DNA of 10,802 nt from Gammaproteobacteria bacterium (lineage in GTDB: Bacteria; Pseudomonadota; Gammaproteobacteria; Arenicellales; Arenicellaceae): NCBI GenBank assembly GCA_030426005.1, contig JAUHZM010000082.1:1-10802 (forward strand), written 5' to 3'. The translations under genes were made by a program, and so were the position numbers. Of the stretch, positions 1-6,363 are shown one piece after another. The notes beneath the pieces were generated by a model. The model was not told the DNA's origin. It saw nothing but the letters and a program-made list of their open reading frames with translations, and did no database searches. Positions within the stretch are counted from its first letter, which is position 1, and the number at the start of each line of letters is the position of its first letter.

Positions 1-124
1 CTGGGCCGCCATAATTGATCGCGAGTTGAACTGTGTCGTCCACAGGATTTTGCGCCATACTGGTGGTCGCCGCGGTCAGCAGCCCAGTGCAAATCAGACC
101 CTGCGTTAATCGTTTTATTGTCAT
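1..124 (-). CDS. N-terminal fragment of an exported protein, possibly with a malectin-like carbohydrate-binding start
   Basis: This gene runs off the left edge of the window, and only its first 41 codons are present. The ATG is at 124 on the minus strand. An AGGAG ribosome-binding site (complement of 136-140) lies 11 nt upstream. The reading begins MTIKRLTQGLICTGLLTA, then ATTSMA followed by QNPVDD. This is a classic Sec signal peptide: a Lys/Arg n-region, a hydrophobic core at about 8-20, and an Ala-x-Ala-like SMA cleavage site after residue 24. The mature start contains VQLAINYGGP, which resembles the opening strand of malectin-like carbohydrate-binding domains (xxxINxGGxxY). That resemblance is short and is only a suggestion. 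The protein is probably periplasmic, outer-membrane or secreted. It is transcribed divergently from the cupin_8 gene at 311. The enzyme class cannot be told from this fragment. Confidence 0.75.
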   Translation of the reverse strand, partial: MTIKRLTQGLICTGLLTAATTSMAQNPVDDTVQLAINYGGP

Positions 125-243
125 TATTCTGTTAACTCCTAAAAGGTGGATACAAAAGTGTCTCCGTTATTGAGTACACTCGGAAGCTACTATAAAAAGG
201 TCAGAAATCCACGGCGACCAACTAACCAAGAATTCGACAATTT

Positions 244-272
244 ATACGTGTGTTGAGCGCCACATCACGTAT
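244..272. promoter_or_regulatory. Inverted repeat ATACGTG-N15-CACGTAT upstream of cupin gene 1
   Basis: Positions 244-250 (ATACGTG) and 266-272 (CACGTAT) form a perfect 7-bp inverted repeat with a 15-bp spacer, 39 bp upstream of the ATG at 311. The ACGT cores lie 21 bp apart, about two helical turns, so both half-sites face the same side of the DNA. This suits a dimeric regulator. The rest of the 125-310 intergenic region has only weak promoter-like matches: TTGAGT at 170 with TATAAA at 191 on plus, spacer 15, and TATAGT (complement of 189-194) on minus without a good -35. The operator role is inferred. Confidence 0.35.
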
Positions 273-310
273 CCTTAACCCATATGTGATCGTCTATTGC
301 AAGCCTGCTT

Positions 311-1321
311 ATGCGCACCGAACTAAAACCTATTGCTGAGTGGTATGACGTTGACCGACATACCTTTGAGCATGATATTTTGCCTACCGAGGAGCCCGCT
401 ATCCTACGTGGTTTGGTTAGTGACTGGCCGCTGGTGGAAAAGTCCCAGCAAGGTGATGAGGCGGTGGTCGACTACATCAAGTCTTATGCAGGAGACCGCG
501 GTGCCTACACTATCGTTGGTCAGCCAGACATTCATGGTGCGTTTTCCTACTCAGATGATTTCTCAGGCGTTAATTTTAAAAGCGTACACGCGGAGTTAGG
601 TCCGACCTTGGATCAGATTCTGCAAATGCGTTCCCAAGCTTCGCCGCATGCTATTGCGATACAGGCAGCGGAAGTGGATGAGGTGCTGCCAGGCATGCGT
701 GCCGGTCACCAAATGTCGCTTTTGCCAGCTTCCGTTGCGCCAACCATGTGGATCAGCAATCAAGCTTTGGTGGCGCCGCATTACGATGCGGATTTAAACA
801 TCGCTGCAGTGGTCGCGGGGCGTCGACGTTTTACCTTGTTCCCGCCCAACCAGGTGGCGAATTTGTACGTTGGCCCCATGTTGAATTCCCCCGGCGGTGT
901 GCCAATCAGCCTAGTGAATTTACGCAGCCCGGATTTAACGCGGTATCCACGCTTCGCCACAGCGCTTGAAAACGCGCAACAAGCTGAACTAGAACCGGGT
1001 GATGCGATTTATATGCCGCCAGCTTGGTGGCATGCAGTTGAGTCATTAGAGCCGTTGAATGTTCTGATTAATTACTGGTGGGGCGGCCGCGCGGAGCAAG
1101 GGTTCTCGCCTAATGCTAGCCTCATGCACAGTATGATTTCGATTGCTCGTTTGCCAGCAGAGCAGCGCCATGCATGGCGAGAGTTGTTTGATTACTTCGT
1201 GTTTCACAATACAGGTGACCCCAACGATCACCTGCCAAGTGAATTGCGTGATGTGACAACCGAGATGTCACCGGAGCAACGTGAGTCAGTGCTCAATTAC
1301 CTCAAAGATAATCTCAAGTAG
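311..1321 (+). CDS. FIH-like JmjC/cupin_8 protein 1, putative Fe(II)/2-oxoglutarate-dependent hydroxylase
   Basis: This is a 336-residue cytoplasmic protein without a signal peptide. It resembles the cupin_8 / factor-inhibiting-HIF (FIH) branch of JmjC oxygenases, which use Fe(II) and 2-oxoglutarate to hydroxylate protein or peptide side chains. The metal triad is visible as H157-Y-D159 on one core strand and H241 on a later one, within PGDAIYMPPAWWH. Other FIH-like landmarks are RRRFTLFPP at 171-179, LYVGP at 185-189, a YPRF element near 212 and the core-closing NYWW at 254-257. The FIH order HxD, FPP, YP, GD, WWH is preserved. The ATG at 311 lacks a clear ribosome-binding site; an in-frame stop at 287-289 rules out a much longer protein. 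The stop is 5 bp from the stop of the convergent halogenase gene. The closest relative in the window is the minus-strand protein at 2854-3864. The fold is secure; the substrate is unknown, and activity is inferred from retained ligands. Confidence 0.85.
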   Translation: MRTELKPIAEWYDVDRHTFEHDILPTEEPAILRGLVSDWPLVEKSQQGDEAVVDYIKSYAGDRGAYTIVGQPDIHGAFSYSDDFSGVNFKSVHAELGPTLDQILQMRSQASPHAIAIQAAEVDEVLPGMRAGHQMSLLPASVAPTMWISNQALVAPHYDADLNIAAVVAGRRRFTLFPPNQVANLYVGPMLNSPGGVPISLVNLRSPDLTRYPRFATALENAQQAELEPGDAIYMPPAWWHAVESLEPLNVLINYWWGGRAEQGFSPNASLMHSMISIARLPAEQRHAWRELFDYFVFHNTGDPNDHLPSELRDVTTEMSPEQRESVLNYLKDNLK

Positions 1322-1326
1322 TCTGG

Positions 1327-2817
1327 CTACATCATGGGCGCTTTACAGTAGTGATTAATGAACTCGTGATGTTGTGGCAACTGTTTGACTAGGTTGTTGG
1401 CTGTCTGATCGATTCCGTTCAAGAAATTCTTGAGTTCGTCATCCGACATCATGTTCACAATCGGGTGATACTGCTCAGGTAGCAAACCCTGGCCTAACAT
1501 CACTTGGGTCCATGAATTCTCACCGAATAATTCGGTCGGCACTTTAAAGACACGCCCAGTTTGTTTGAACAATTCGATGCGATGACGCAGGGAGTCAGGT
1601 ATGTCCATTGAGCGACAAAAGCGCCAGAACGGTGTGTCAGCGCGTTCGGTAACATGGTAATGCAGCACGATAAAGTCCCGTATATTGATGATTTCAAACT
1701 CCATTTGCGCGTTGAATTCGTCCACATCTGGCTTACGAATACCATCGTAAGGGAACATCTGCATCAAACGCGTAATGCTGCGCTGAATCAGGTGAATACT
1801 GGTGGATTCCAACGGCTCAATAAAGCCACTGGAAAGCCCCATCGCAATACAGTTTTTGTTCCAGTGCTTGCGTCGCGTGCCGGTAAGGAATTTAATCACA
1901 CGCGGTTCATTGATGGGTTTGCCTTCAATGTTGTCAAGTAATTGCTGAATGCCTTCATCATCGGACATATAGCGGCTGCAAAACACCAAGCCATTACCGA
2001 CGCGGCTTTGTAAGGGAATTCGCCATTGCCAGCCTGACTCGCGTGCGATCGACCGGGTGTACGGAATGGGCGCAGCAACGGATTCTGTTTGCACGGCAAT
2101 CGCCGAGTCGCAGGGCAACCAATGTGACCAGTCGTCATAGCCAGTGTGCAGTGCTTGTTCGATCAACAGGCCACGAAAGCCGCTGCAGTCGATAAACAGA
2201 TCACCTTCGATGACCTTGCCTGACGCCAGGGTTAAGGATTCGATGTAGCCTGTTTCGTTATGTAAATTTACGCCGACGATTTTACCTTCGATACGTTTGG
2301 CACCGTGTTTCTCAGCGAGGCGCCGGAGAAAGGCAGCGTAGCGACCAGCATCAATGTGATAGGCATAGTTCAGTCCCGATTTCGGCGTGACAGCGAATTT
2401 GTTTTGCTCGGCCGCAATCAGTTCTGCGCAATACTGGCCAAAGTCTTTGGCGATCCCCATTTGCTTGCCTTTGAGCCAAAAATGCTGAAAACCCGCAGCC
2501 CAGCAGTCTTTGCCAGTAAACCCGAATGAGTGGATGTAGTCCTTACCGACATCACGCCAGTTCTCAAATGAGATGCCGAGTTTAAAGGTGCCGTTGACCT
2601 CGGCCATGAATTCGCGTTCGTTAATGCCAAGCAACTCATGCAAGGTAAGCATGGTTGGGATGGTCGCCTCTCCAACGCCAACGGTAGGAATATCATCCGA
2701 CTCGATCAGTGCGATATCCAAATTTTTGCCCAACAATTTGGCCAGGGATGCAGCCGCCATCCAGCCTGCAGTACCGCCGCCAGCAATAACAACTCGTTTA
2801 ATTTTCTGATAGTCCAC
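1327..2817 (-). CDS. Tryptophan-halogenase-family flavoprotein 1 (FADH2-dependent halogenase)
   Basis: This is a 496-residue soluble flavoenzyme of the tryptophan halogenase family. Such enzymes use FADH2, O2 and halide to make hypohalous acid, which is passed along a tunnel to a catalytic lysine that halogenates an aromatic substrate. The visible signatures are the FAD dinucleotide motif GGGTAGW (13-19), GVGEATIP (47-54), the lysine K79 in NGTFKLG at the place of PrnA K79, the halogenase hallmark GWQWRIP (262-268), and GFIEPLESTS (331-340), where E337-S338 match the PrnA catalytic Glu-Ser pair. All key residues are therefore present. The start is GTG (complement of 2815-2817), supported by GAGGG (complement of 2823-2827) five nt upstream and by the FAD motif close behind. 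It is the last gene of the putative operon, 36 nt after the cupin_8 gene. The aromatic substrate, chloride or bromide preference and flavin reductase partner cannot be read here; no reductase gene is in the window. Confidence 0.9.
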   Translation of the reverse strand: MDYQKIKRVVIAGGGTAGWMAAASLAKLLGKNLDIALIESDDIPTVGVGEATIPTMLTLHELLGINEREFMAEVNGTFKLGISFENWRDVGKDYIHSFGFTGKDCWAAGFQHFWLKGKQMGIAKDFGQYCAELIAAEQNKFAVTPKSGLNYAYHIDAGRYAAFLRRLAEKHGAKRIEGKIVGVNLHNETGYIESLTLASGKVIEGDLFIDCSGFRGLLIEQALHTGYDDWSHWLPCDSAIAVQTESVAAPIPYTRSIARESGWQWRIPLQSRVGNGLVFCSRYMSDDEGIQQLLDNIEGKPINEPRVIKFLTGTRRKHWNKNCIAMGLSSGFIEPLESTSIHLIQRSITRLMQMFPYDGIRKPDVDEFNAQMEFEIINIRDFIVLHYHVTERADTPFWRFCRSMDIPDSLRHRIELFKQTGRVFKVPTELFGENSWTQVMLGQGLLPEQYHPIVNMMSDDELKNFLNGIDQTANNLVKQLPQHHEFINHYCKAPMM

Positions 2818-2853
2818 GTTAACCCTCTTGCTTCAATCGTGTAGCCGAACCCG

Positions 2854-3864
2854 CTATAGAAGGAATCGGCGTAGCTGTGCACGGATGCTCTGAGCTCGTG
2901 CTTCATCTATGTCATCTAATACACCGCGGGCATGCTCTGGAATATGGCTCCAGTCCTGCTCCCCTGCGGCGAATACATAGCGTTCAAAAATATCCCGCCA
3001 GACGGCGCGTTGTTCCGGCGGTAAGCCGCGAACACTGAGTACGGCGTGCTGGAGCGCATTCAACGGGGCGCCCATAAAGCTCGGCGTGGCGCGCCACCAA
3101 TAGTTGACCAACACATTAAACGCCTCCAGTGACTTAACTTGATGCCACCACATGCTGGGTATGAATATGCCGTCACCCGGCTCCAGTACAGTTTGGTATC
3201 CTGCTTCCAATGCGGCGCGATATTTGGGATATCGGTCGAAATCAGGCGCATCTGCGTTGACCAAGCTTATTGGTTGACCAGATGGTGTCAAATCGAGCGG
3301 CCCGATGTATAAATTCTCAGCCTGTTCCGGTGGAAACAGCGTGAAGCGCCGGCGCCCAGCCGCGCATACCGCGATATTGCTGGGAACATCATAATGGGCA
3401 GCAATTAAACTACGGTTGCCAAACCAGAGACTGGTTAAATGTTCACGCTCGCCCATCGGAATGTCATTGTCGGCGCGAAAACCCGGTAGCCATCGATCAA
3501 TCAGCGTTGAACCAACATAGTATGTATTAGGTTCGTCGGCATCGAGGGCGTCAAAAAGCGAGGCAAGCACGTCAGACATTGATTGCCGGGTGCGTTCGAA
3601 GTTAAACCCGGTCATATCGTGGTTGTAAAAAATGCGTCCCTGGATCTCGGGTCCGCCTTGGTACACGGTTAGGGGAATACCTTGATCGAAACCGAGCAAA
3701 TAATCAGCGGCTTGCCGTGCTGATGAGCGTGCCGCTTTGACTACTGGCCAATTACTCGCCAGACCGCGTAGCACCAAAGGCTCGGTGGATTCAAACGGGC
3801 GCACGGGAAGCGCGTCAGGTCCACTGACTTGGATTTCGGGTATGGCGTTGGCGGCGTAGTGCAT
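2854..3864 (-). CDS. FIH-like JmjC/cupin_8 protein 2, putative Fe(II)/2-oxoglutarate-dependent hydroxylase
   Basis: This 336-residue cytoplasmic protein is a paralogue of the plus-strand cupin protein at 311-1321. The two have the same length and align without gaps from the LRGLxSxWP element (32-40) through the core. By hand count about 65 of 120 residues are identical over positions 141-260. The metal ligands fall at the same numbers: H157-Y-D159 and H241. The FIH-like landmarks RRRFTLFPP (171-179), LYIGP, YPKY and NYWW (254-257) are also conserved. It probably acts as a non-haem iron, 2-oxoglutarate-dependent hydroxylase, but the substrate is unknown. The ATG at 3864 lies 11 nt after the SapC stop, and the halogenase 1 GTG follows 36 nt after its own stop, so it sits inside a tight operon. 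No obvious ribosome-binding site is visible, so translational coupling to SapC is likely. Confidence 0.85.
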   Translation of the reverse strand: MHYAANAIPEIQVSGPDALPVRPFESTEPLVLRGLASNWPVVKAARSSARQAADYLLGFDQGIPLTVYQGGPEIQGRIFYNHDMTGFNFERTRQSMSDVLASLFDALDADEPNTYYVGSTLIDRWLPGFRADNDIPMGEREHLTSLWFGNRSLIAAHYDVPSNIAVCAAGRRRFTLFPPEQAENLYIGPLDLTPSGQPISLVNADAPDFDRYPKYRAALEAGYQTVLEPGDGIFIPSMWWHQVKSLEAFNVLVNYWWRATPSFMGAPLNALQHAVLSVRGLPPEQRAVWRDIFERYVFAAGEQDWSHIPEHARGVLDDIDEARAQSIRAQLRRFLL

Positions 3865-3875
3865 GGAACGTTGAT

Positions 3876-4604
3876 TTAGGCCTGCGTGTTGAGTTTGTTT
3901 TTGCGATCAACCAGATCGCGCACGCAAGATTGCGAAGCAATCACCATAAACAAAGGTTGCAAAAAGCCTTGTTGATTCAGATCAGCCAACACCTCGCCAG
4001 ACAAGCCTTGCACCTTTTCTTCATTCAAGGCGTAGAAGCCAAGCAATTGGTTTTCACTGCCGTTACTGAGCGTGATGGTCATGGAAAATGCTTCCATCAG
4101 TTCCAGCTCAGCCAGCTTAGCCATGAATTTTGTGCTGTGGTCATGCGCTTGATGAATTAGTTCCAGGTTCTCGGTCGCTTGTTGTAGGAAGTCACTGGTA
4201 CCACCATGCTCCAGAAAGAGCGCCTCACCGTCGTTTTCATTAACACGTGGATTGTCCATGTCGATGGACACCATCGGATTGCGCTTCTCTGGATCATTGG
4301 CATCAGTTTGATAGCCGATCAAGAATGGCTGACGTCGGATCATCAGCGGCACATACGGTGCACTCCAGCCGGGATTGTCTAAAAACAAGTTCTCATTTTG
4401 CTCGAAACCCAATAAGGCGATTGGGTAGTACGCGTCGCTGGCGGAATCCCTTTGAAAGAAAATCGGGTAACAACTTTGGATATTGCGAAACTCAAACGGA
4501 AACGTCATGACGTAGTTTACAGCGTCACCATAGGCTTGGGAGCGTTCAGTGATCACCTTAAGCTTGCTGTGTTGAGCGGGATTTAAAAGGACGAAATTAC
4601 TCAT
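3876..4604 (-). CDS. SapC family protein
   Basis: This 242-residue protein has no signal peptide or membrane segment. It matches the SapC family, named after a gene near S-layer genes of Campylobacter, whose biochemical role is not established. Family-like features are an early FVLLNP start, EFRNIQSCYPIFF at about 38-50, a hydrophobic PIALLGF strand at 61-67, ENLFLDNPGW at 71-80, and YVPLMIRRQPFLIG at 84-97, the most characteristic block. The length is usual for the family. The gene lies between halogenase 2 (27 nt upstream) and cupin_8 protein 2 (11 nt downstream). An AAGAAG-type purine stretch about 8-13 nt upstream of the ATG could serve as a weak ribosome-binding site. SapC genes are, to my knowledge, repeatedly found beside TonB-dependent receptors and halogenase-family genes in Proteobacteria, so an accessory role to those enzymes is plausible. 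No catalytic motif could be identified. Confidence 0.8.
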   Translation of the reverse strand: MSNFVLLNPAQHSKLKVITERSQAYGDAVNYVMTFPFEFRNIQSCYPIFFQRDSASDAYYPIALLGFEQNENLFLDNPGWSAPYVPLMIRRQPFLIGYQTDANDPEKRNPMVSIDMDNPRVNENDGEALFLEHGGTSDFLQQATENLELIHQAHDHSTKFMAKLAELELMEAFSMTITLSNGSENQLLGFYALNEEKVQGLSGEVLADLNQQGFLQPLFMVIASQSCVRDLVDRKNKLNTQA

Positions 4605-4631
4605 GGCGTTTCTTCTTATGCGTTTTAATTG

Positions 4632-6191
4632 TTAGTTTACGGTGCCAACGGATTGCGTGATATGACGAATCAGCGCACGATTATCTGGCAATCCACTAGT
4701 CAATTGTTGGGTGCGTTTGGCATTCTCACTAAATAAACGTTGTGCTAATGCCTGATTGCTTGCGTGATGACGTGTCGAGCGCGTGTCAACGGCGGTTTTA
4801 AAGCCCATTCCGTAGAGAATATATTGATAGCTGGCTGCAGGAAACAATTCATCAATATACGGCGTGTCGAGATGCCACGGCGCTTGATGTCGCCAGAGCC
4901 GCAGTGATTCCTGCAAAGTTTCAGGTATGGTTTCGGTTTGGCGGTGCGCGCGCCAATATTCGGAATCTTGTCGTTGACTCAAAACATAATGCAGTTTTAG
5001 AAACTCGACAATACGATCCCAGCGGTACAAAAACTTCTGATTGAACTGTTTGGCGGTGACCGTCATTACGTCGCGATTGGCGGGTAGTTGATCGGCTACC
5101 ATTTTGGCCGCGAATTCGACCATCACCAAGGCCGATGCTTCGAGCGGCTCGACGAAACCACCAGACAATCCGATGGCCACACAGTTTTTATGCCAAAACT
5201 TCGTGCGGTGCGCTGGTTCAAATTTGATCAGCCGGGGTTTGAGTTGTTTGAGCGAGTTATCATCGACGAACGCGTTTAGGTAAGTCATCAAGGACGCTTC
5301 TGCTTCTGCGTCTGACATAAAGTCGGAGGCATACACGGCACCTATGCCGCGTCGTGACGGTAGGCCAATGTCCCAAATCCAACCAGCTTGATGTGCCGTT
5401 GCTTGGGTGGCTGATGCAATCGGTGCATCCGAGCTTTGGTAGGGTACTTGTACCGCCAACGCACGATCGTTAAACAGAATGCCACGGATCGAGTTGGTAG
5501 GTATTTGGTAGTGTTGGCCAATCAACAAGGCGTTAAAACCAGTGCAGTCGACAAACAGATCGCCAGCAAGGTCACCATGTTTTTTTGTACGGATGTGTTG
5601 GATGTAGTCATCGTCATCCGCAATGACGTCTACCACATGATCTTGAATATGCTTAACGCCAAGCTGCTTAGTGCAATGGCGCGCAAGAAATGCGGCAAAT
5701 TTTCCGGCGTCTAGGTGATAGCCGTAGTTTTGAATAAATGCGAACTCTGGTGTTCCAGCCTGTTTGGGCGCTAAGCCGAGTTCACACACGCGACTCTGTT
5801 GCGACACCGCATCAGCGAAGTTAATTTGCTCGGATTGGGCTTGCCAGAAAGGCGCTAGGTTGAGCTCGCTGTAGCCTTGAGGCAGCGAAAATGGGTGATA
5901 ATAAGTCTCGTTCGAGCCATCGCGCCAGCCACGAAAACAAGATCCTTGTTTAAAACTGGCATCACATTGTTGAAAAAAATCAGCTTCAGACACACCGATT
6001 GCTTGCAGGGTGCTGCGCATGGAAGGCCATGTGCCCTCGCCGACTCCGATGGTCGCCACATCGGGTGACTCAATCAGTGTCACCTCAACACCATCCTGGT
6101 TGCTTTGATAGCGTGCTGCCAGAACGCCAGCCGTTAACCAACCTGCGGTGCCGCCGCCAACGATGACGACTTTATTAATGGATTGCTGCAT
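4632..6191 (-). CDS. Tryptophan-halogenase-family flavoprotein 2 (divergent motif variant)
   Basis: This is a 519-residue soluble flavoenzyme of the tryptophan halogenase family. It has the FAD motif GGGTAGW (12-18), GVGEGTWP (49-56), the lysine K81 in DASFKQG at the catalytic-lysine position, and GFVEPLEASA (345-354) with E351 at the catalytic glutamate. Two hallmarks differ from classical tryptophan halogenases such as PrnA and from enzyme 1 here. The GWxWxIP motif reads GWIWDIG (270-276), and the serine after the catalytic glutamate is A352. I recall both variants from the halogenase-like clade linked to TonB receptors, some members of which brominate indoles, but activity on this protein is inferred. 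The ATG at 6191 has no recognisable ribosome-binding site. The gene begins 38 nt past the T-tract of a strong terminator and is probably first in the four-gene operon. The substrate is unknown. Confidence 0.88.
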   Translation of the reverse strand: MQQSINKVVIVGGGTAGWLTAGVLAARYQSNQDGVEVTLIESPDVATIGVGEGTWPSMRSTLQAIGVSEADFFQQCDASFKQGSCFRGWRDGSNETYYHPFSLPQGYSELNLAPFWQAQSEQINFADAVSQQSRVCELGLAPKQAGTPEFAFIQNYGYHLDAGKFAAFLARHCTKQLGVKHIQDHVVDVIADDDDYIQHIRTKKHGDLAGDLFVDCTGFNALLIGQHYQIPTNSIRGILFNDRALAVQVPYQSSDAPIASATQATAHQAGWIWDIGLPSRRGIGAVYASDFMSDAEAEASLMTYLNAFVDDNSLKQLKPRLIKFEPAHRTKFWHKNCVAIGLSGGFVEPLEASALVMVEFAAKMVADQLPANRDVMTVTAKQFNQKFLYRWDRIVEFLKLHYVLSQRQDSEYWRAHRQTETIPETLQESLRLWRHQAPWHLDTPYIDELFPAASYQYILYGMGFKTAVDTRSTRHHASNQALAQRLFSENAKRTQQLTSGLPDNRALIRHITQSVGTVN

Positions 6192-6197
6192 AGCGCT

Positions 6198-6203
6198 ACA
6201 ATA
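6198..6203 (-). promoter_or_regulatory. Weak -10-like hexamer TATTGT just upstream of halogenase 2
   Basis: On the minus strand TATTGT (complement of 6198-6203) stands six nt before the ATG at 6191. A poor -35-like TTCTCT lies 17 nt further upstream. If used, transcription would start at about the A of the ATG, giving a leaderless message, which would fit the missing ribosome-binding site. The match to consensus is weak. Readthrough from the receptor gene is an equal alternative. Confidence 0.15.
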
Positions 6204-6229
6204 GGCTAATCGATCGAAAAAGAGAACTT

Positions 6230-6281
6230 AAAAAAAAGGATAGCGCTGGGGCAAGCTTTGCCTACCTTGGCGCTATCCTTT
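6230..6281 (-). terminator. Rho-independent terminator after the TonB-dependent receptor gene
   Basis: On the minus strand a long stem is formed by 6270-6281 pairing with 6235-6246 (AGGATAGCGC / GCGCTATCCT core, 12 bp without mismatch). Its interior contains a second small hairpin at 6250-6262 (GGCAA / TTGCC, 3-nt loop). The transcript then runs into eight U residues (complement of the A-run 6230-6237, partly in the stem). This is a textbook intrinsic terminator for the receptor transcript, 83 nt beyond its stop. It also separates the receptor from the halogenase operon, so downstream expression needs readthrough or a separate promoter. Confidence 0.85.
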
Positions 6282-6282
6282 C

Positions 6283-6300
6283 GGCGGGTCGAAACCCGCC
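6283..6300 (-). other. UUCG-loop hairpin preceding the terminator
   Basis: On the minus strand 6283-6300 reads GGCGGGT-TTCG-ACCCGCC, a perfect 7-bp GC-rich stem closed by a UUCG tetraloop. It has no U-tract of its own and stands only two nt before the main terminator stem. It could protect the receptor mRNA 3' end from exonucleases or strengthen termination. The function is inferred from the structure. Confidence 0.7.
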
Positions 6301-6363
6301 GCCAGGGTGGACTGATTCGCGATTAAATTGAATTACAATTTATCAGCCCACTGAAGGGTAAGA

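Noticed and set aside
170..196. Plus-strand promoter TTGAGT ... TATAAA for cupin gene 1
   Set aside because: The spacer is 15 bp and the -35 match is modest, so it was kept only as a remark, not as a feature.
285..301. CRP-like site TGTGA-N6-ATTGC upstream of cupin gene 1
   Set aside because: Only the left half-site fits the consensus; the right half is too poor to call.
1321..1327. Search for a bidirectional terminator between the convergent cupin 1 and halogenase 1 genes
   Set aside because: Only 5 bp separate the stop codons and no stem with a T-tract was found nearby, so none is annotated.
1654..1941. Plus-strand open frame of 95 codons inside halogenase gene 1
   Set aside because: It is a complementary-strand shadow of conserved halogenase motifs (including the EPLES region).
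6191..6247. TAGCGCT repeated at 6191-6197 and 6241-6247, considered as a shared regulatory element
   Set aside because: The AGCGCT core is a short palindrome, and the second copy is explained by the terminator stem.
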